Positions 16,619 to 25,938 of a stretch of DNA of 64,000 bases are shown here, piece by piece. The position numbers and the translations under genes are program-made. The stretch is taken from NCBI RefSeq assembly GCF_001667035.1, contig NZ_LZIR01000123.1, positions 1 to 64,000 on the forward strand. The letters run 5' to 3'. Each line of letters begins with the position of its first letter. Position 1 is the stretch's first letter. The notes beneath the pieces are model-generated. The model made no database searches, was not told the origin of the DNA, and saw nothing but the letters and a program-made list of their open reading frames with translations. The DNA is from Mycobacterium sp. 852002-51057_SCH5723018 (GTDB taxonomy: Bacteria > Actinomycetota > Actinomycetes > Mycobacteriales > Mycobacteriaceae).

Positions 16619-19423
16619 TGCCGCCAGCCGGACGGAATCGACTGTAGCCGCTTGCAATTCGGACACCGCACCCGCGGCCGAGGCCACGTCACCCGCGGCC
16701 AGCAGCGCCTCGCAGCGTGCGACCAGCAGCTCGGCGATCTGGTCGTCGCGGTCGGGCAGCTCGTCGTCGATCTCCTCCAGAGCGTGCAGTGCGTGGTCGT
16801 ACAGATCGGCCGCGCCTTCGTAGGCGAGGCGCGCCATCGCCTGGTCCGCCGCGCGCCGGCAGTAGTCGACGGCCTTGGCCGCGTTTCCCGCCCAAGCACA
16901 TTCGAAATAGTGGTAAGCCAATTCGGCAAGCAGCTCGTCGCCGGCGCCGGGCTCGTGCTCCAGCGTTGCGGCGATGCGCTGGTGCAGCCGCATGCGCCGC
17001 ACCGACGGCAGCTCGGCAAGCAGCGACTGCCGGACGAGGGCGTGGTTGAACCGGTAGCGACCGCCGGGCTCCTCGATGACGATGCCGGCCTTGCCCGCCT
17101 CGTCGAACGCGTCCACCAGATCGTCTCCGACCACCCGCTCGACCAGTTCCAAGGCAAACCGACTGCCAACCACCGCGGCCGCGGCAAGGGCCTTGTTGGT
17201 CTCGGCTGCAAGCCGCGACAGGCGACGGCTTACCGCCTCGCGAACCCCCTGCGGCAGCGTGCTCTCGTCCCACCGCCCGCCACTTTCGTCGACGTGCCGC
17301 AGAGCCTCGATCAGGAAGAAGGGGTTGCCGCCCGTGACCGACGCCAACGCCCGGGCGAGCTCCTCGTCGTCGTAACCGGCCTCGGCGACGTAGGCGGTCA
17401 CGTCGTCTTCGTCGAGGCCGCTGAGCTGAAGGCGGTTGGCGGTACCGTCCCGGTGCAGGTCGGCGAGCATCGCCGAAAGAGGGTGCGAGCGGTCGAGATC
17501 GGTGCTGCGATAGGTGCCGATGATCTGCACGCGGGCCTGTTCGCCGAAACGCAGCAGGTGCCGCAGCAGGAGCAGTGTCGGTTTCGCCGCCCAGTGCAGG
17601 TCGTCGAGAATCAGCGCGACTGGCGCGTGAGCGGACGCCACCGCCAACAGCGCAACGACGGCGTCGAAAAGCGCGTAGCGCTCGGTGTCGGGGTCGGCGC
17701 GGGTCGGTGCGGCCAGGTCGGGTAGGACATCGGCCAGCCCAGGAACGAGGGGCAGTAGCGCTTCCACGCCGCGCAGCCCCCGAAGGACACCGGCACCGAG
17801 GCACGGCACCAGCGAGCGCAACGCCTCGGCGAACGGCTGGTACGGCGCACCGAGGTCCTCGTCGCACCGGCCGTAAATCACCAGGGCGCCTTGGTCGTCA
17901 TAGGCCAGCCGGGACCATTCGCCGGCCAGGCGCGTCTTGCCCACGCCCGGTTCGCCGGCGATCAGCACCGCATTCGTGCCACCGGCGAGCGCGCTCTGCC
18001 ACGCCGAAAAGAGCCGCTCGAGCTCGGGCCCGCGCCCGACGAAGGGCCCGGGGCCGGTCAGCACCGCGGGCAGGCTCGGGCGGTTTACGGGCGCATCGGT
18101 GGGGACTGGTTGAGGACGCTCGTCGGCGGTTTCCAGTCGGAGCTCGAAGACGTGCTCGGGGCGCGCGAGGTTGCGCAGCTCGCGCATCCCCAGGTCGGCG
18201 AGCACAACGTCATCGGGCAGTGAGTCGATGACGAGTTCGGCGGTCGCGCCCGAGCACAGGATTTGACCACCCGCGGCCAGCGACCGCAGGCGCGCGGCGC
18301 GATTGACCGCCCGGCCGAAGTAGTCGCCGTCGCGCAGCTCCGCCTCGCCGGTGTGCAGTGCCACGCGGACCCGCATGGGCTCCCGCAGCGCCCACGGCTC
18401 GTGGACGATCGCGTCTTGCAGCTCGATCGCCGCGGCGGCAGCCGCGGACGGCCGCTCGAAGACCGAGAACGTGGCATCGCCCTCGCCGCGGGTCTTGATC
18501 AGCCGACCTCCGCGTGACGTGACCACCTGCTCGACGAGTTCGTCATGTCGTGCGAGCGCAACGGCCATGGCGCCGGCGTCCGCCTCCCATGCGGCCGTCG
18601 ATCCCTCGATGTCGGTGAGCAGGAAGGTCACCGCTCGAGTAATTCCCGTAAGTTGCTGTATCGCTGGGACTTCCAGCGCAGCGTCCTGTGCGACGATCGC
18701 CGCCTCCCGCCGACGAAGTTCCGGCCCCGGGTCGACGCCCAGTTCATCGGCGAGCAGCGCGCGCGCTCGTTGGTAAGCACCAAGGGCCTCGCCCTGCCGG
18801 CCGGCGCGGTAGAGGGCGAGCATCAGCTGGCCCCACCGCCTTTCGCGCAGCGGCGCATCGGCCACCGCGGCCTCGAGCTCGCCGACGATCTCGGCGGCGC
18901 GGCCCGTCGCGAGCAGCGCATCGGCCCGATCCTCCACGAGCGCGGCATGGCCCTCGATCCACCTGGTCTTCTCGGACGTTCCCCGGCGGCCGTCGGGCAG
19001 TTCGGGGATTCCGCGCCACAGGGCAAGCGCCTCCTCGAAGCGGGCCACCGCTTGGCTCGTGTCGCCTGCGGCGGCGGCATCACGCCCCAGTCGAGCGGCC
19101 GACTTGTAGCGCGGGGCGTCTACCCGGGTTTCGGCCAAGGTCCAACCCGTGCCGTCGGTCAAGACAAACCCGTCGCCCAGGGTGCGGCGCAGCGAGGAGA
19201 TGTGGGTCTGCAGGGCCTTGGCGGCGGTGCGGGGCGGATCCTCGCCCCAGAGCAGCTCGACGAGCGTGTCGGCCGACACGACGGAGCCGGCGTGCAGGCC
19301 GAGCATCGTGAGGATGGCGCGCGGCTTGGCGCCCGGGATAGTGACGGGCGCGCCATCCTGTCGGACCTGGACAGGTCCCAAAACCCCCAGTTCCACCGCT
19401 TGAAGCGTAGCCACATCCTTCAT
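16616..19423 (-). CDS. SARP-adenylate cyclase-AAA/TPR regulator, N-terminal part of a split giant
   Basis: 935 residues. An OmpR-type winged helix (about 12-98) and BTAD (about 105-248) form an AfsR/SARP-like DNA-binding module. A class III nucleotide cyclase domain follows (about 262-432), retaining the metal Asp in FLLTDIEGST (D271), Lys310 in IKTRGEGD, Asp316 and the Asn/Arg pair in VNRAARL, so it may be active. A STAND-like ATPase comes next, with Walker A GEPGVGKT (490-497) and Walker B VALILDDLHW (about 602-611), then the first TPR-like helices. It is built like mycobacterial cyclase-LuxR fusions, but with SARP DNA binding at the N terminus. It ends at a TGA inside the TPR region and the same frame continues downstream, so the native product may be a single chain of about 3,875 residues. 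Confidence 0.88.
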   Translation of the reverse strand: MKDVATLQAVELGVLGPVQVRQDGAPVTIPGAKPRAILTMLGLHAGSVVSADTLVELLWGEDPPRTAAKALQTHISSLRRTLGDGFVLTDGTGWTLAETRVDAPRYKSAARLGRDAAAAGDTSQAVARFEEALALWRGIPELPDGRRGTSEKTRWIEGHAALVEDRADALLATGRAAEIVGELEAAVADAPLRERRWGQLMLALYRAGRQGEALGAYQRARALLADELGVDPGPELRRREAAIVAQDAALEVPAIQQLTGITRAVTFLLTDIEGSTAAWEADAGAMAVALARHDELVEQVVTSRGGRLIKTRGEGDATFSVFERPSAAAAAAIELQDAIVHEPWALREPMRVRVALHTGEAELRDGDYFGRAVNRAARLRSLAAGGQILCSGATAELVIDSLPDDVVLADLGMRELRNLARPEHVFELRLETADERPQPVPTDAPVNRPSLPAVLTGPGPFVGRGPELERLFSAWQSALAGGTNAVLIAGEPGVGKTRLAGEWSRLAYDDQGALVIYGRCDEDLGAPYQPFAEALRSLVPCLGAGVLRGLRGVEALLPLVPGLADVLPDLAAPTRADPDTERYALFDAVVALLAVASAHAPVALILDDLHWAAKPTLLLLRHLLRFGEQARVQIIGTYRSTDLDRSHPLSAMLADLHRDGTANRLQLSGLDEDDVTAYVAEAGYDDEELARALASVTGGNPFFLIEALRHVDESGGRWDESTLPQGVREAVSRRLSRLAAETNKALAAAAVVGSRFALELVERVVGDDLVDAFDEAGKAGIVIEEPGGRYRFNHALVRQSLLAELPSVRRMRLHQRIAATLEHEPGAGDELLAELAYHYFECAWAGNAAKAVDYCRRAADQAMARLAYEGAADLYDHALHALEEIDDELPDRDDQIAELLVARCEALLAAGDVASAAGAVSELQAATVDSVRLAA

Positions 19424-19853
19424 CGTCGGGGAGACGATTCAACACCCAGTCAAGATTGGGTAAAGCTGCCATCTGGAAAAGCGGTCCGGCCGGTCCTCGA
19501 GTGACAAGCCATTCCTTCATGAAACTGGTCCTTCTTTGCGCGTGAGCCTATTCAGGTCTTGTCTCGTGGATGTCCGTTTTGAACGGCGCCGGTCACTTCG
19601 GCGGTTTCCGCTCGTGGATGTTGGTTTGCGGTCGACCATCTCGCAGTGGCCGTGGGTGTTCACCGGACACCTCATCACCCCGGTTCTACGAGCTGTGAGA
19701 AGTGGTCACCGTCGTATACATATGTTCACCTGGGCATTGCAACCGACTCCTTCGGCGGGTAGCCTACGCGGGCGTGGGCTTCTGGCCAGCCACATGTGGG
19801 CGGCGTCTCGGTGGCGGCCGGTAAGGCTTTGCTCGTATTACAGTAGGGGTTTC
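19424..19853. other. Upstream region of the cyclase regulator; no clear gene
   Basis: 430 bp with no convincing gene. It must hold the promoter of the regulator gene on the minus strand. A plus-strand frame stays open across part of it, but its N-terminal half is Arg-rich with no recognisable start, and I treat only the part from 19854 as real. Confidence 0.4.
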
Positions 19854-20093
19854 ATGTTCGAGCGAGAGTTGAACCGCGCCACCGACATTGCGGTCGAGCT
19901 GGTGAATACGACAGCTGTGCATCTTGGACGCGTGGTGGGCTTCGTCTCTGCGGCGCTGGGCCGCACGGCGCGCGAGCTCGCCGACATGGTTTGGGACTAC
20001 CGGGACTTGGCGGGTGATCTACGCCCGTCCGGCCCACGTAGCCACCGCGCGCCCGACGCCGTGGTCCTCGACCTGCGCCGCCGGCTCAGCTGA
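19854..20093 (+). CDS. Small conserved-looking helical protein
   Basis: 79 residues from the ATG at 19854, preceded by TAGGGG. It starts MFERELNRATDIAVELVNTT and continues with an amphipathic helix (HLGRVVGFVSAALGRTAREL) and a charged tail. It resembles, from memory, a group of short mycobacterial proteins of unknown function with the pattern ATDxAVELVNxTAxxxGR, but I cannot name the family. It has no signal peptide. It stands alone between two minus-strand genes. Confidence 0.45.
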   Translation: MFERELNRATDIAVELVNTTAVHLGRVVGFVSAALGRTARELADMVWDYRDLAGDLRPSGPRSHRAPDAVVLDLRRRLS

Positions 20094-20153
20094 CTCACCG
20101 GTCTGCCACACCGCAGCGATAACCGACAAAGGATTGTGCCGAAACCGGTTTCA

Positions 20154-20915
20154 TTATTGCTGTACTGCGGCGGCGATTTTGGCGACGACATCACCTGCTT
20201 GGTTGGCGGTGTCGAATCCACACCACAACGTGTCGATGATGATGTTGTTGCGCACTCCCATCGCGCGTTGGCAGGCGAAACCCTTACCGCCGCCGAGGGT
20301 TTGGACGATGCTGAGCGTGGTGTCATTGCCCGTCAGCTTGCCCAAAGTCCACTTGACTGGATCGTCGCCGGGTTGCGTGATGGTCAGCGGCCGGTCGGCG
20401 CAGGCGGACCACCGCGGCTTGGCTTTGGCGAAAAACTGCTGGGCCAAGTCGGCGTCGCGGAACCGGACCACGGCTTGGAGCAGGGCGTGCTTGTTCTGGT
20501 CCCGCGAGTGGGCGTTGTCGAGGAACTGGCCTTCCAGCGCGACCCAGCTGCTGTCCCGATAGATCGCGGCCTCGACGGGCGAGTAGGCATCCAGGCAATT
20601 GCGATCCGACACCACGTCCTCGCTGTGTGACATCTCCGAGATCGGCCTGCGGACTGCCATGGTCATCGTTTGGCCGACCGCGTTGACGTCGCCGGCGCTC
20701 AGCAGCAGGTTCGTCAGGCTTGCGTTGAGGATCTGCGGGGGCTGCCAATGCCCCAGGTCCGGCGATGCCGCCGGGCGCCCGGTGGCCGACACCGTGCAGC
20801 CGGTCAGCATGAGAGACATCCCCGCCACCGCGACAAGGACGTAGCCGATCATGCGGAGCGTGCGCACGCCCGCCGCACCCCTGGGCTTGGATGCGTTCAC
20901 CGATACTGCAGTCAT
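20154..20915 (-). CDS. PknH-type extracellular sensor-domain lipoprotein
   Basis: 253 residues from the ATG at 20915, which follows GGGAGAACCC; an upstream in-frame start would add 14 unlikely residues. The N terminus carries a hydrophobic stretch ending in the lipobox LTGC, so it should be a lipoprotein. The rest matches the PknH_C sensor fold: it includes DRNCLDAYSPVE, VVRFRDADLAQQFF, CADRPLT, FACQRAMGVRNN and DTLWCGFD, with four Cys that fit two disulfides. In PknH this domain is fused to a Ser/Thr kinase and sits outside the membrane; here it is free-standing, about 5 kb from a kinase gene. The ligand is unknown. Confidence 0.85.
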   Translation of the reverse strand: MTAVSVNASKPRGAAGVRTLRMIGYVLVAVAGMSLMLTGCTVSATGRPAASPDLGHWQPPQILNASLTNLLLSAGDVNAVGQTMTMAVRRPISEMSHSEDVVSDRNCLDAYSPVEAAIYRDSSWVALEGQFLDNAHSRDQNKHALLQAVVRFRDADLAQQFFAKAKPRWSACADRPLTITQPGDDPVKWTLGKLTGNDTTLSIVQTLGGGKGFACQRAMGVRNNIIIDTLWCGFDTANQAGDVVAKIAAAVQQ

Positions 20916-21145
20916 GGGTTCTCCCGTCCGGCCTTCCAACAGCGCACAACACCGCAACCGATATTTAAATTCGCCGCGCCGAGATTTTTTTGCGCAGCGG
21001 CGGCCAGCAGCGACGCTAGAACCGGCAAAACCGGCTGTGAAATGCCTGTTATGAACTGTCTATGCGTTCTGGGCATTGACGTGGCGCACGTCGAGGTTTC
21101 GAACATGCGTGCGACGGCTATCTACACCGTCGGAGGTGGAAAGAC

Positions 21146-21358
21146 ATGACTGACGACATGCAGCACGCGCCGCGCGAGAACCCGGAGAAGGACACGTCCG
21201 AGTGGGTGACGGGTGACGAGCCCATGACAGGCCCGCAGCGCAGCTACGTGCACACGCTGGCCCAGGAGGCCGGACGGGAGGTCCCCGACGATATGACGAA
21301 GGCACAGGCGTCGGAGCTCATCGACGAGCTGCAGCAGCAGACGGGACGTGGTGGGTGA
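21146..21358 (+). CDS. DUF3072-family small protein
   Basis: 70 residues, preceded by CGGAGGTGGAAAGAC. It matches the DUF3072 pattern: DEPMTGPQRSYVHTLAQEAG, then DDMTKAQASELIDELQ. These are short, charged, two-helix proteins of unknown function found in actinobacteria and some proteobacteria. It is convergent with the MPT64-like gene, 25 bp apart. Confidence 0.8.
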   Translation: MTDDMQHAPRENPEKDTSEWVTGDEPMTGPQRSYVHTLAQEAGREVPDDMTKAQASELIDELQQQTGRGG

Positions 21359-21383
21359 CTAGCCGGGCGGCCCGGATCGTTGG

Positions 21384-22172
21384 TTAAGCCAGCAGCGACG
21401 CGAGGTCGCTGCGGGGCACTGTGACCTTGTGTGGCCCGGCGTTGTCCCGCACCACTTGGTCTTGGCCGAAGAAGAAGACCACCGCCTCGTTCGTGATCGC
21501 GAAGTTCTGGTAAGTCCCCGCGTCGAGGTCGGCGGTCGGCGCATTCAATTGCCGCCGGACTATCGGATTGAGGACCTCCAGGGGCTTTGCCTCCGGCTTG
21601 AACAGCGTGTCGAACGTGATCGGGGCACGCTTTCCGAGGTCGAAGTTCAACGCCCGGAAGGTGGTGTTCGGGTGGCCTTCGTGCGCAAACCCGGTGTCGT
21701 TGTCGATCCTGAGGACGAGGCTCTGCGTACCACGGTCCGGCGACCCGGAACGAAAAGCCTTGGGAGCGACCATGTATTGGTACGGCCGACCGCGCCTATC
21801 CGACGGCCCGAACCTCGCGACCCAATCGAGGAATGCAGCACGGTCCCGCTTCAGGAAGTCGGTCACGGCCCGCATGTCCGGGTAGTCGAGGGGAAAGCTG
21901 ATGTCGATCGTGTAGTCGGGGGTGGCGCTGCGGAGGTGGCAGGTCTGATCGGGCCGGACCGTTCCGTTGAGGTCCGCGCATGGCGACTGCCCTTGCGCCG
22001 CAACTGTTGTGGTCGCCGTGGATGCTGTCGATGTGGTCTGGCGCGCGTTGCCTGAGGTGCCGCAGCCCACTGCGCCGGCCATCACAACCGCAACCGCGAT
22101 CGAGGCGAGCCCGCTGCGCCTCGCAAAACCGAAACTTCCCGTACCGCAGACTTTTCGGTACGACATCGTCAT
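21384..22172 (-). CDS. MPT64-like exported protein (DUF3298/RsiV-like fold)
   Basis: 262 residues from the ATG at 22172; a GTG one codon upstream is also possible. It has a signal sequence with a lipobox-like end (GAVGCGTSG), then a Thr/Ala linker and a domain closely matching M. tuberculosis MPT64 (Rv1980c). Shared blocks include TCHLRSATPDYTIDISFPLDYPD, cited here only by its positions around residues 78-98, then DRGTQSLVLR, PITFDTLF, TYQNFAITN and a C terminus of the type VPRSDLASLLA. MPT64 itself is secreted without a lipid anchor; this relative seems tethered. The start overlaps the previous stop as TGATG, so translation is coupled to the NHL gene upstream. Function is unknown. Confidence 0.82.
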   Translation of the reverse strand: MTMSYRKVCGTGSFGFARRSGLASIAVAVVMAGAVGCGTSGNARQTTSTASTATTTVAAQGQSPCADLNGTVRPDQTCHLRSATPDYTIDISFPLDYPDMRAVTDFLKRDRAAFLDWVARFGPSDRRGRPYQYMVAPKAFRSGSPDRGTQSLVLRIDNDTGFAHEGHPNTTFRALNFDLGKRAPITFDTLFKPEAKPLEVLNPIVRRQLNAPTADLDAGTYQNFAITNEAVVFFFGQDQVVRDNAGPHKVTVPRSDLASLLA

Positions 22173-23080
22173 CACCGGACCTGTAGCCTGAGAATCCGGA
22201 AGTGGAGGCCGTCGTTGAGGTACACGTTGCCCTTGCTGTCGACTGCCACACTGGATGGGTCCTTGAGGTCGTTGAAAGGCAGCACGATTGGGGTAGTCGT
22301 GCCCGTATCCAGCCTCAGCACGTGGTCGGTGCCGAGATCGACGACGTAGACGTTGCCGCCGCGATCCACCGCCACATGGGTCGGCAGCTTGAGGTCGGGG
22401 AAGCGCAGCGTCGTTGGGCTAGTGGAGCCGGGCGCCAGCTTCAACACCCGTTTGCCGTCCGAGTCGATAACGTAGAGGTTGCCGTTGGCGTCCGCCGCCA
22501 CACCATCGGGGTCAATGTTGTTGAGCGGCAACACCGTCGCGTTCGTCGAGCCCGGCTCGAGTTTCAATATTTGCTTGTTGCCGGAGTCGCTGGCGTAGAC
22601 GTTGCCCGCGGTGTCGACCGCAACCCCAGCGATCACCTCGAGGTCGCCGAACGGCAGCACGGTCGGGGTCGTGGTCCCGGGCGTCAGCTTCAGCACCCGC
22701 TTGCGGAATCCGTCGGTGACGTAGAGGTTGCCCGCCGTGTCTGCCGCCGCATCGAGGGCTTGGCCGAGGTCGGTGAACGGCAGCGGTGTCGGTTCGCCTG
22801 TGCCCCCGGCCATCTCCCACACCTTGCCGTAGTGCAAGTCGAGCGCGTAGACGTTGTCGGCCGCGTCTACCGCCACGCCGGCGAGGTGATTGATCGACTT
22901 GCCGAACGGCAGCACCACTTGCGGCGCATAGGTCACCGCGTGCGACGGCTGACTAGCGCTCGGTGCCGCTGCGCTTCGTGACGTCGCCGTCGTCCCCGGG
23001 CTGGTTGCCGAACATCCGGCCGTTGACATCACAACCATCACGGCTAGGGCGACCAGAGGTCTGCGTTTCCGGCGCCGCAT
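22172..23080 (-). CDS. NHL-repeat beta-propeller lipoprotein
   Basis: 302 residues from the ATG at 23080, with signal sequence and lipobox STAGC. Six or so NHL-type blades follow, each with a phrase like GVAVDTAGNVYASDSGNKQI and a linker such as LKLTPGTTTPTVLPF. The same blade type forms the extracellular sensor of the kinase PknD. Its ATG shares a base with the stop of the frame-corrected gene upstream (TGATG at 23078-23082), which indicates translational coupling. It probably works outside the membrane as a ligand- or protein-binding sensor in the same pathway as the adjacent genes (inference). Confidence 0.85.
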   Translation of the reverse strand: MRRRKRRPLVALAVMVVMSTAGCSATSPGTTATSRSAAAPSASQPSHAVTYAPQVVLPFGKSINHLAGVAVDAADNVYALDLHYGKVWEMAGGTGEPTPLPFTDLGQALDAAADTAGNLYVTDGFRKRVLKLTPGTTTPTVLPFGDLEVIAGVAVDTAGNVYASDSGNKQILKLEPGSTNATVLPLNNIDPDGVAADANGNLYVIDSDGKRVLKLAPGSTSPTTLRFPDLKLPTHVAVDRGGNVYVVDLGTDHVLRLDTGTTTPIVLPFNDLKDPSSVAVDSKGNVYLNDGLHFRILRLQVR

Positions 23081-24515
23081 CAGGTCACCGCCAACTTCAC
23101 GACCCGGCCAAAGCCGTTGCGGTCGAGGACGTAGACATTTCCGGCGCCATCCACCGCCACGGCGTTGGGTCCATTGAGACCGGTGAACGCAGCGGGCTCG
23201 CATCGCTTGATCCGGCCGGCAACTTCAGCACCTGCTTGCTTTCGCTGTCGGCGACGTACAGATTCCCGGCGGGGTCCGCCACGATCGAGCCGTCCTTGCC
23301 GTCGACCGACAGCACGGTCTGCTCGCTGGATCCAGCCGGCAGCTCGACGACGCGGTGGTTGCTGGGGTCCGAGACGAAGACGTCGCCTGCCCCGTCCACG
23401 GCCAAACCGCCGGCCCACGTGAGCCCGGCGAACGGTAGGACGGTCTGGTAGGCGGAGCCGCCCGCCAACTTGACGACCCGCGCCTTGCCATCGGTGACGT
23501 AGACGTCGCCGGCGCTATCAACCGCAACTTGTCGGGGGTTGTCCAGGCCGGTGAACGGCAGCACCGTCGGTTGGTTTGATTCGGCCGGCAGCTTCAGCAC
23601 CCGGTTGTTGGCCGCGTCGGCGACGAGGACATCGCCTGCGCTGTCGACCGCGACGCCTCCGGGCTTGTTGAGGCCCGTGAACGGCAGCAACGTCGGCTGG
23701 CTGGACCCGGCCGCAAACTTCAGCACCCGGTTGCTCCAAGAGTCGGCGACGTAGACGTCGCCGGTCGAGTCCACTGCCAGGTTGCGGGGGTAGGTAAGAC
23801 CCGTGAATGGCAAGACGGTTTGTTGGCCGCCCGGTCTGGGCCCGTTCGACGGAGTCGTCGACTCCGTCGAGACCGTGAACGGAAGGTCCGCCTTGCCGAT
23901 CTGAACGAGGGGATTCGGGGTGACCGCCGTGGCTTGCAGACCGCCCTTGCCGCCAGTCATCGAAGCACTGAGCGCCATGCGGTATCGCAACGTTGCGGCT
24001 TTGCCCTTCGGGAGCTCTTGCACGTTTGAGAAGGTGCCGAGGTAATCCATGCCCGTCGTTATGACCGGGCGCTCAAGCTTCATCCAGCTCCCGGTGGCCG
24101 GGTCGAAGCGCTCGACGGTGCCGGACGGGAGCCCGAGCGGGTTGGTCGCGCAGCTGCAATGGTCCAGGACCAGCACGACGCCGACCTTCGGGTAGTCGAC
24201 GGGGGAGTCGTTGCACAGCGACACATCGACCTCGGCCGGCGGCTCGCCCGGTTTGACGGTGCCCGAGGTGATGCCGCTCAGCGTCACGGAGATCCTGCCG
24301 GCCGCCGGCACCGGCCGGAGCGGTTCGGCGCTCGGCACCGGCGCGGACGACGGGTTGACCGCGCAGCCGGCCGGCTTGCTGACGGCGGTCGTGGGCGACC
24401 CCGCGTTGGGCGCGCTCGTCGAGCACGCCGTGACGGTGATGGCGATGGTCGCCGTCGCGATCAAACAACCTCGCGTAAGTCGTTGGTGGCGTCTCGTTTT
24501 GATCATGGTCGTCAT
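23080..24515 (-). pseudogene. NHL-repeat lipoprotein with a 1-bp frameshift in the last blade
   Basis: The uncorrected frame gives 472 residues ending at 23097 in a nonsensical tail. A signal sequence with a lipobox-like VTAC is followed by an immunoglobulin-like region (about 60-225) with several Cys and then NHL blades (VLPFTGLTYPRNLAVDSTGD and repeats). Near 23188-23192 the consensus CTGCCGTTCACCGG has become CTGCGTTCACCGG, one C short. Reading on in the other frame restores a proper blade (FTGLNGPNAVAVDGAGNVYV) and ends at a TGA (23082-23080) that overlaps the next gene's ATG. This is either a recent frameshift or a sequencing error; most of the propeller could still fold. Confidence 0.8.
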
Positions 24516-24521
24516 CCCTCG

Positions 24522-25775
24522 TTACTTCTGGCCCGGGTAGGGCACTGCGTTGATGACGCCGCCGCCGTTGACCGGCGGCCCGAGCAGCACGGTTGAGGTG
24601 TTCGCCGAGGGGTTGTAGTCGATGAGTGACTTTCCGCCCCCGCATCCCGCCCTGGCTTGAAGGTAGATATCGCTCCCGTTCACGCCGACCACCCGGACGC
24701 TGCGGCCCTTCAGATCGGGCACCGACACCGGTGACGTCGTGCCGTCATCGTTGAGCTTGGCGAGGTAGATGACGCCGCATGCGCCCGCGGCCTGCACGTA
24801 CGTCCCTGCGGGGAGCTGCCATGCGTTCAAGTCGCCGTAATCCGGACCGTCGTGCCCGTTGTTCGGCGCGGTGAGAGCGGTCGGTGTTCCGCCGTCGATG
24901 GGTACCAGCCACAGCTGCGAGCCCCCGGAGGAGGCGTCGCAGCGGGTCAGGGCGACCTTCGAGTCCGCGTCCCACCACCGCATCGGTGTGCAATCCTTCT
25001 GACCCACGATCGGCAACGCATTGCCGGCCACCCCGTCATTGCCCATGAGTGCCAGGCCCGAGGGCGTGCCCAACACGAGCCGGGTGCCGTCCGGCGTGGA
25101 CAGATACCCCCGAAAGTCCTGCGCTACCGGGTATGTCAGCTGGTGGTTGCCGGCGAGGTCGACTCGCTCGAGCGAGCGAGAGTCGGCCGCCTTCGACCGG
25201 TGCAGAAGCACCGCCTTGCCGTCGGGGCGCGTGTAGTGAGCGCTGGGATCGCTGTCCTCAACGGTCAAGGTGGTCATCGTGCCGCTCCGCAGATCGACCT
25301 CGGTGATGACCGTGTGGCGCTTCTCCTGCAACGAGAACAGGGCGCGGGTCCCGTCGCCCGACCAGTCGACCAGCCGGGGGCTCGAGCCCTTGCCCGGTGG
25401 CGGGAACGTAGTGATCGGGTACCGGCCACCGGCCGGGTCGACCAGGTACAGCGTCGTGGCGGCCGTCTGGTAAGTCGGTGAGCCGGGGGGCGGTGTCTCG
25501 CCGGGGTGCAATCCCGGGGCGGGGCTCCACATGGCGAGCGCCCAACCGGGGCCGACCTGCGACCAGGGGACGGCCGCGAGCGGGGCTTCGACGCCCTGGG
25601 CCGCCGTCGTCGGGGAATTGTCGGGCTCGGCGTGAGCGGCCGGCGCGAGGGTGGTCGTCGCCGCGACGGTCGCCATTGCCATCAGCGTGAGCGTCGTCAT
25701 TTCGATTCTTCGTCCGAGCCCCGCGCGCCGACGACGAACATTACGGGGGACGCGATTGCGGTGCGTGGTGCTCAT
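24522..25775 (-). CDS. Exported TolB-like beta-propeller protein
   Basis: 417 residues from the ATG at 25775, after AAGGACATCGAG. An Arg-rich n-region is followed by a hydrophobic core and an AHA-type signal peptidase site (TLAPAAHAEPD), so it is exported. The body has TolB/WD40-like blades (LVDWSGDGTRALFSL, YLSTPDGTRLVLGTPSG) and two pairs of Cys. It heads a minus-strand run of four exported proteins, with only 6 bp to the NHL gene, and is divergent from the Ser/Thr kinase gene across 163 bp. It is probably a periplasmic binding or scaffold protein for that kinase system (inference). Confidence 0.75.
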   Translation of the reverse strand: MSTTHRNRVPRNVRRRRAGLGRRIEMTTLTLMAMATVAATTTLAPAAHAEPDNSPTTAAQGVEAPLAAVPWSQVGPGWALAMWSPAPGLHPGETPPPGSPTYQTAATTLYLVDPAGGRYPITTFPPPGKGSSPRLVDWSGDGTRALFSLQEKRHTVITEVDLRSGTMTTLTVEDSDPSAHYTRPDGKAVLLHRSKAADSRSLERVDLAGNHQLTYPVAQDFRGYLSTPDGTRLVLGTPSGLALMGNDGVAGNALPIVGQKDCTPMRWWDADSKVALTRCDASSGGSQLWLVPIDGGTPTALTAPNNGHDGPDYGDLNAWQLPAGTYVQAAGACGVIYLAKLNDDGTTSPVSVPDLKGRSVRVVGVNGSDIYLQARAGCGGGKSLIDYNPSANTSTVLLGPPVNGGGVINAVPYPGQK

Positions 25776-25926
25776 CTCGATGTCCTTACGTTTCCGGGGC
25801 TCGATCGCCCGGTCACGTAGAGGCTGCGGCGCCCGCCTTGCGCGATCCTTGCGTGATTCTTGTGTCCGTCGGCGACCGCTGAGATGACTTCCGCAGCAAA
25901 CAGGTGCATGGGTCGGCCGCGAGGGA

Positions 25927-25932
25927 GATACT
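25927..25932 (+). promoter_or_regulatory. Probable -10 box of the kinase gene (leaderless)
   Basis: GATACT ends 7 nt before the GTG at 25939, placing the likely transcription start on the start codon. No good ribosome site precedes the GTG. Confidence 0.35.
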
Positions 25933-25938
25933 GCGGCA

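Noticed and set aside
16127..17725. A 532-codon plus-strand frame opposite the cyclase regulator
   Set aside because: Antisense to well-conserved ATPase and TPR segments and without any family pattern.
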